Source: Cantharellus purpuraceus
Taxonomy: Eukaryota; Basidiomycota; Agaricomycetes; Cantharellales; Hydnaceae
DNA: 64,000 nucleotides
Direction: 5' to 3'
NCBI GenBank assembly: GCA_025174535.1
Contig: JALBUN010000020.1
Span: 1-64,000 of the forward strand
Below, piece after piece: positions 59,441-64,000 of this stretch. The notes under the pieces were generated by a model that was not told the DNA's origin, did not search any database, and was given only the letters and a program-made list of their open reading frames with translations. The translations under genes and the position numbers were made by a program. Numbering within the stretch: the stretch's first letter is position 1; the number at the start of each line of letters is the position of its first letter.

Positions 59441-60964
59441 ACAGGCTAGTAAGATTAAGATTGATCCCCCTGCACCTTATGATGGATCAGCAGACTTTGA
59501 GTCATTTGAGAAATGGACGTATGCAGTGAATGTCTGGTTTGACATTACTGGATTTCCAAAGAAACATAAGGTAAAACAATTACTTGCCTTTATGAAAGGA
59601 AGGGCAGAACAGTATTTTATGACATTCGTCGCACCTGATCTCAGGAACTGGTCAGTGGAAACAGTAGTACAAGGATTATTCAACTATTGTTTCCCCCCTG
59701 TATTCAGATGTCAAATGCGTGTCAAATTTACAGAGTTTACACAGGGGAGAAGGACAGTGAAGAAATACCTTTGTCAACTGAAGTCAATGGCTGCTAGATT
59801 GCCTGATATTACAGAGTTTCAATTAATCCAACAATATTGGGACAGAGCGAATGCTTACCTGCGTCTGAAGTGGACTGAAAATGGGTACACACCAGAGTTT
59901 TCAGGGCTAGAAGAATTGGAGTTAGCTGTGGAAAGATATGAAAATATGGAACAATTACATGCCTATGAGGCTCGTAGAGCAGCCAGAGAAAATAACAATA
60001 CTCACAATGGAAATATAGAGATTGGGAGAAATAATACTAGCCACCCACAGAGACGTGACGGCCATCTGACACGGAGAGAGAACAGACCTTTGCCACAGAG
60101 TCAGAATATAGTAGGAAAAACCCAACAGCAGAGAAATCATACGCAACAGAATAGTATGTCTGGAAGGCATAGGACTATCACTCAACGTCCATGGGATCAG
60201 ATGGCAAGAGAGGGGTATAATCAACAACGTACATATGCGGCCGGCCACCTGGGAGATCAAAATTATCTAATGAAAAGTGAGATGAACTGAGAGTGAACAA
60301 TCAGTGCTTCATATGTGAACAGAGGGGACACTTAGCACACGATTGTCCCTGCCGAAATACTGTAAGACCACCAGGTATTCAAGCAGCTGCAATAGATATA
60401 CCTCATCTACAGGAGCTGGGAACAGCTGCAAATCAACAATATCAATTAGAACTAGCCTGTACAGATATTCAAGAGAACGCGAACAATACTCACCTCAAGC
60501 ACGGAATCAATAAAATCAATATGGAGACAATAGACCTAAAACAAAACAGTTCATGTTCTATTGGGAAGGGACATAAAGGAACAAGCTTGCAAGAAGATGC
60601 TTACCCTGATGTTATGATAGCCCTGGAATGTAACACATCGAAGCCAAAAGACTTTCATCATATAGTGCCAAAAGCAGTTATTGTTGAATGTAAAGTGAAT
60701 GGGCACACCACTAAGGCTTTATTGGATAGTGGTTCCCTATCAGATTTTATTTCCACTACATTAGTAGATCAATTGAAATTAAAATCTGCTCACCTTGCAA
60801 AGCCAATTACTTGTCAAATGGCAGCTTCAGGATCACATACAATGATCACCAGTTCAGTTGAACCTCTCTTTGCCTATCAGTGTATAGAGGAAATACGGCG
60901 TTTTGACATGATTAATCTGGAAAATCATGATGTCATACTAGGGACACCATTAAAATTATATTAG
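59441..60964 (+). pseudogene. Gypsy gag and protease remnant
   Basis: Retrotransposon gag domain (VKQLLAFMKGRAEQYFMTF.., RRTVKKYLCQLKSMA), then an Asn/Arg-rich linker. A frameshift near 60290 precedes a CCHC zinc knuckle (C-x2-C-x4-H-x4-C in CFICEQRGHLAHDC). The aspartic protease part has the active-site ALLDSGS and the flap-side VILGTP. The frame ends at 60964, where a further frameshift separates it from RT. Confidence 0.88.
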
Positions 60965-60965
60965 C

Positions 60966-62292
60966 ATTCAACCCGGCTAAGATAGCTGTTGGAAGCCAAA
61001 AAGCCTTACCGATAAGTGGTGAAGGCATTGCAAAAATTTCCAGTCTCACAGCAGACCTATTAGAAGAAGGGTTACAGACTTTGCGTGAACAACTTAGAAT
61101 GGAGTCAATGGACCTTTGTGTTGCTGCTGAAGACATGCCGTTACCACCACTGCGTGCAATCAATCATAAGATTCCAATTATGGATGAGAAAAAGGTATAC
61201 TCTTACCATCCCTCACGATGCCTAGAAGCACTTAAACCCCTGTGGAGGGTGAAAAGAGATAAATACCTTAAATCAGGATGTTGGGAATATGCTGTGGGAC
61301 ACAACACTATTCCCATGTTGCTCATTAATAAAAAACTGGCACCTGATGGAACTCCACGTTTGAGAACGGTTTTTGATGATAGGGAGCATAATGTGAATAC
61401 GAAGAAAATGGCTAGTCCATTACCAGATCAGCAAGCCATTTTAATGAATGTTTGTAGGCACCCTTACCAATCTTTCATAGATGGAAAGGATGCCTATGAA
61501 TCATGCCAAGTAGACCCTGGTGATGTTTGGAAAACATTATCTAACACACCAGATGGAACAATGATTAGCAATGTGATGCAGCAAGGCGATTGCAATGCAC
61601 CAATTACATACCAAACATTAATGAACCACCTTTTCAGCATGTACATTGGTGTGTTCATGGATGTCTACCTGGATGATATCGTTATCTACTTGGATACAAT
61701 AAAAGATCACCTACAACATTGTAGAACCATGCTAGATATTTTGCACCATGAAAAGCTATACTTATCTACACCAGATAAGCTTCAATTTTTTGCTACAGAA
61801 CTATGAATCCTAGGACATATTGTCAATGAGAAAGGGATTGTCATGGACCCAAATAAAGTGGATGACATAGGCAAATGGAAAGTACCTACCAATAAGAATC
61901 TTTTGCTACAGTTTGTAGGAGCTGCAGGTTACCTCGCAGAAAACTGTCCGAACCTACACTTGGATAGTGGAGTGTTGAGTGCATTGACAGGTTCTACAAA
62001 GGTGTGGCACTGGGGACCTACACAACAACGAGCTTTTGAGTCTGTCAAACATACAATTCAACAATATAGAGACTCACACCGTGTACCAATTGATTACACC
62101 GCAAACCTTTCAGATAAACCTGTGAATTTAACAATCAATGCTTGCCAGACTGGGGGAGGAGGTGTTATTACCCAAGGAACACCGCTGCATATAAACGTGA
62201 TCACATTTTGGTCTGGTAAATTTAATCCGGCTCAGCAAAACTATCCTGTGCATGAGAGAGAATTACTTGCCATTATAGAGTCATTGAAGTGA
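60966..62292 (+). pseudogene. Gypsy reverse transcriptase and RNase H remnant
   Basis: The open part from about 61020 to 61806 contains RT motifs: LRTVFDDRE, SFIDGKDAYE (first catalytic Asp block), QQGDCNAP, and the YLDD box in VYLDDIVIYLD. A TGA at 61804 interrupts the frame just before ILGHIVNEKGI. The connection and RNase H part (61843-62292) has AGYLAENCPNL, SALTGSTKVW, the degenerate NACQTGGGG and SAKLN-type block, and PVHERELLAIIESLK, then TGA where the family normally continues. No integrase follows. Confidence 0.88.
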
Positions 62293-62376
62293 TACAGATA
62301 CCTTTTGTATGGGAACTGGTTTTCCCTTAAAAAAGATCTTGTTTAAAGTCCCGAAACTGTACAATTTCACTTCATG

Positions 62377-62780
62377 GCCTTAAAATATCAGCATATATGT
62401 GCTGCTTTCTCTTGATTCAGGGCCATTCAAATATTCTCTATTTTTTCATATTTTTTCAGGAATTTTCCATGCAGAAATGAGTCCACAACCTTGTTGTTCT
62501 GCTGGGTGAAGTTTTGGGACCCACATGGACCCACAAACCTTCGCAGATGTCAGCAGCCCCAAGGTCAGCCGGAGTCACCCGGACAACTGACTCATTTTCA
62601 ATCACATGACTCATTTCAATCTCCGACTCAATCTGGTCACCACTGCCAGTAAATGCTCAATATCTTCACAACCACTGCACCTCCTGACTCCATTTTCAGT
62701 GGAGAGTTCAATAGAAGCTGTGCCTACCTATAGCTGTGCTGATCAGCCCGGGAAACGAAGTATTGACCGAGTTATTTGAG
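62377..62780 (+). mobile_element. LTR-element 3' region, same family as 2676-2922
   Basis: Matches, in opposite orientation, the fragment near the left end. It contains additional TGACTCA-type motifs at about 62588 and 62607 before the minisatellite starts. No gene is seen. Confidence 0.6.
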
Positions 62781-62784
62781 TAAT

Positions 62785-63260
62785 GGTGACTCATGCTATG
62801 ACTCCTTCCATGACTCATACCATGACTCCTTCCATGACTCATACCATGACTCCTTCCATGACTCATACCATGACTCCTTCCATGACTCATACCATGACTC
62901 CTTCCATGATTCATACCATGACTCCTTCCATGACTCATACCATGACTCCTTCCATGACTCATACCATGACTCCTTCCATGACTCATACCATGACTCCTTC
63001 CATGACTCATACCATGACTCCTTCCATGACTCATACCATGACTCCTTCCATGACTCATACCATGACTCCTTCCATGACTCATACCATGACTCCTTCCATG
63101 ACTCATACCATGACTCCTTCCATGACTCATACCATGACTCCTTCCATGACTCATACCATGACTCCTTCCATGACTCATACCATGACTCCTGTGATTACTC
63201 ATACTATGACTCCTGCTCTGAGTCACACTATGACTCCATCCATGACTCATGCCATGAGTC
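62785..63260 (+). repeat. 24-bp minisatellite carrying ATGACTCAT motifs
   Basis: About 16 near-identical 24-bp units (regular from 62797 to 63193), each made of two related 12-mers, CATGACTCATAC and CATGACTCCTTC. Every unit contains one 9-base palindrome-like ATGACTCAT. I count 16 exact copies plus variants (GTGACTCAT, ATGATTCAT) and two TGAGTCA near the right end. All six frames are open through most of it because of the period, so the long frames here are not genes. Confidence 0.95.
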
Positions 63261-63269
63261 AGAGCAAAT

Positions 63270-63975
63270 CAAGCAGCTCATTGGCTAGGAAACTTCCACC
63301 CCTTCTCACATATTCCACTAGCTTCCAGTAGTTTCCATCTATTAATAGGTAGAAGTTTCCAGTAGTATTAGTCAGCTCCTGTAAATACAATATAAAAGGA
63401 GCCCATTCTGCCTCTGAATAAATAACCATTTTCTACCCCATCATTTGCACATCAGTGTGACTAGAGTGACATACAGTGTCATCCTCTATATCTCAGTAAC
63501 TGTTGATTGTCCAGTTCAAGGGTCGCTTACAGTTGTGTAACTGTATTCAATTGCACTCAAAGTAGTGATTGTCCTGCTTTGGGCGTGAGTGTAGTATCTA
63601 CCTCGTGTGACTACAAATCTACAGGGTGAGATTGTCTGTCAATAGTCCTGCCATTAGTGCTCTTTGTTTAAGTTACTAGTGTGTACTGCCTTTGCAGAGC
63701 ATTAGAAGCTTGAACTCGTGTGAAGCAGTTGCTAGACTACTTCACACATCGCTGTTACCCGCTTCAGAGTGTCACTGGTTGGACGGTCGGATTCATCCAC
63801 CTACTTCCTCTAGCCTCTAAGTGCATTCCCCTCTTTTTGGAATATCTGGACCCCTAAGCATCCGTGAACTCTAGACTCTGGAAGTCTTATTCATTCCCTA
63901 CTGCTAAGAAACGTATTACCTTCCTGCATATCGTCTGCATCGACCATTACAACGGATTGTAACCAAAGTACAAAC
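63270..63975 (+). mobile_element. LTR-like repeat, plus orientation, truncated
   Basis: Same family as 2941-3612. It carries a probable core promoter, CAATATAAAAGGAGCC, at about 63390, followed by the CACATCAGTGTGACTAGAG block. It breaks off after AACCAAAGTACAAAC at 63975, about 100 bases before the family's CCCTAACA end. Confidence 0.75.
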
Positions 63976-64000
63976 TGTTTTGGAACCCGCAAAATTATGG
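63976..64000 (-). mobile_element. Edge of another, inverted element copy
   Basis: The last 25 bases are identical to 1589-1613, the segment that lies just inside the minus-oriented LTR at the left end. The next bases beyond the window are therefore likely to be TGTTAGGGC, the start of another minus-oriented LTR. Confidence 0.6.

Larger units (their letters stand above)
58002..62330 (+). mobile_element. Decayed Gypsy (Ty3-type) retrotransposon, internal region
   Basis: Order gag, protease, RT, RNase H is Ty3-like. A Ser/Pro/Gly-rich N-terminal frame (58102-58605) is followed by a capsid-like block (59441-60290, starting PPAPYDGSADFESFEKW). Frameshifts and stops separate the blocks. The element stops inside RNase H; integrase and 3' LTR are missing, and the next sequence (from about 62360) belongs to the other LTR family. 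It cannot be autonomous. Confidence 0.9.

Noticed and set aside
61804..61806. Stop-codon read-through in the Gypsy RT
   Set aside because: Other frameshifts and stops plus loss of integrase show ordinary decay rather than programmed recoding.
62785..63260. CRISPR array
   Set aside because: Units are contiguous with no variable spacers, and the genome is eukaryotic.
62708..63331. Three long open frames (170-182 codons) on both strands
   Set aside because: They are produced by the 24-bp minisatellite, whose period is a multiple of three and lacks stops in any frame. No start context, family or splice evidence.

Overview
The window looks like a nuclear contig of a filamentous basidiomycete, most likely an agaricomycete of the wood- or litter-decaying kind. 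The evidence is the density of very short GT..AG introns (about 43-80 nt, many per gene), intron-containing nuclear tRNA-Gly genes, several dye-decolorizing peroxidase (DyP) paralogs, a many-exon P450, tandem secreted type-B esterases, a Gin4-type kinase with the DWG variant, and Gypsy and Copia LTR elements. Most real genes are broken into short exons. I rebuilt gene models by hand from splice signals and checked that the exon lengths sum to a multiple of three; all coordinates come from that reading and no database search was run.

Region by region. 1-4.6 kb is a retroelement graveyard: an inverted pair of LTR-like repeats, a clean Copia-like LTR with its polypurine tract, and two small tandem repeats. 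6-24.6 kb is a conventional gene-rich stretch: a C2H2 zinc-finger protein, two unknown small proteins, an HSBP1-like protein, tRNA-Gly(GCC), an unknown coiled-coil protein, the complex II assembly factor SDHAF3, cyanase, a purine-cytosine permease, a 1044-residue Gin4/Nim1-type kinase and a possible small helical protein. tRNA-Gly(TCC) follows at 24.9 kb.

26.6-41.8 kb is a DyP peroxidase array: three intact 9-exon genes, one dead copy and one 3' fragment. The dead copy and the fragment lie in a second copy (about 33.5-38.3 kb) of a 4.7-kb block (about 28.1-32.7 kb). A retroelement fragment sits at the joint and a MITE-like element lies inside the second copy. 43.7-57.7 kb holds an unknown acidic-tailed protein, a GT90/CAP10-like glycosyltransferase, and a cassette of two near-identical secreted type-B carboxylesterases flanking an intact P450. 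57.8-62.3 kb is a decayed Gypsy element (gag, protease, RT, RNase H; no integrase). 62.4-64 kb is another LTR-like region containing a 24-bp minisatellite with 16 perfect ATGACTCAT motifs, the consensus of Gcn4/AP-1-type bZIP factors.

Functional reading (inference): DyPs, secreted esterases and a microsomal P450 fit oxidative and hydrolytic handling of aromatic or ester compounds. None of the DyPs shows a signal peptide, so an intracellular or unconventional location has to be considered. The housekeeping block and the repeat-rich accessory block differ clearly in gene density.
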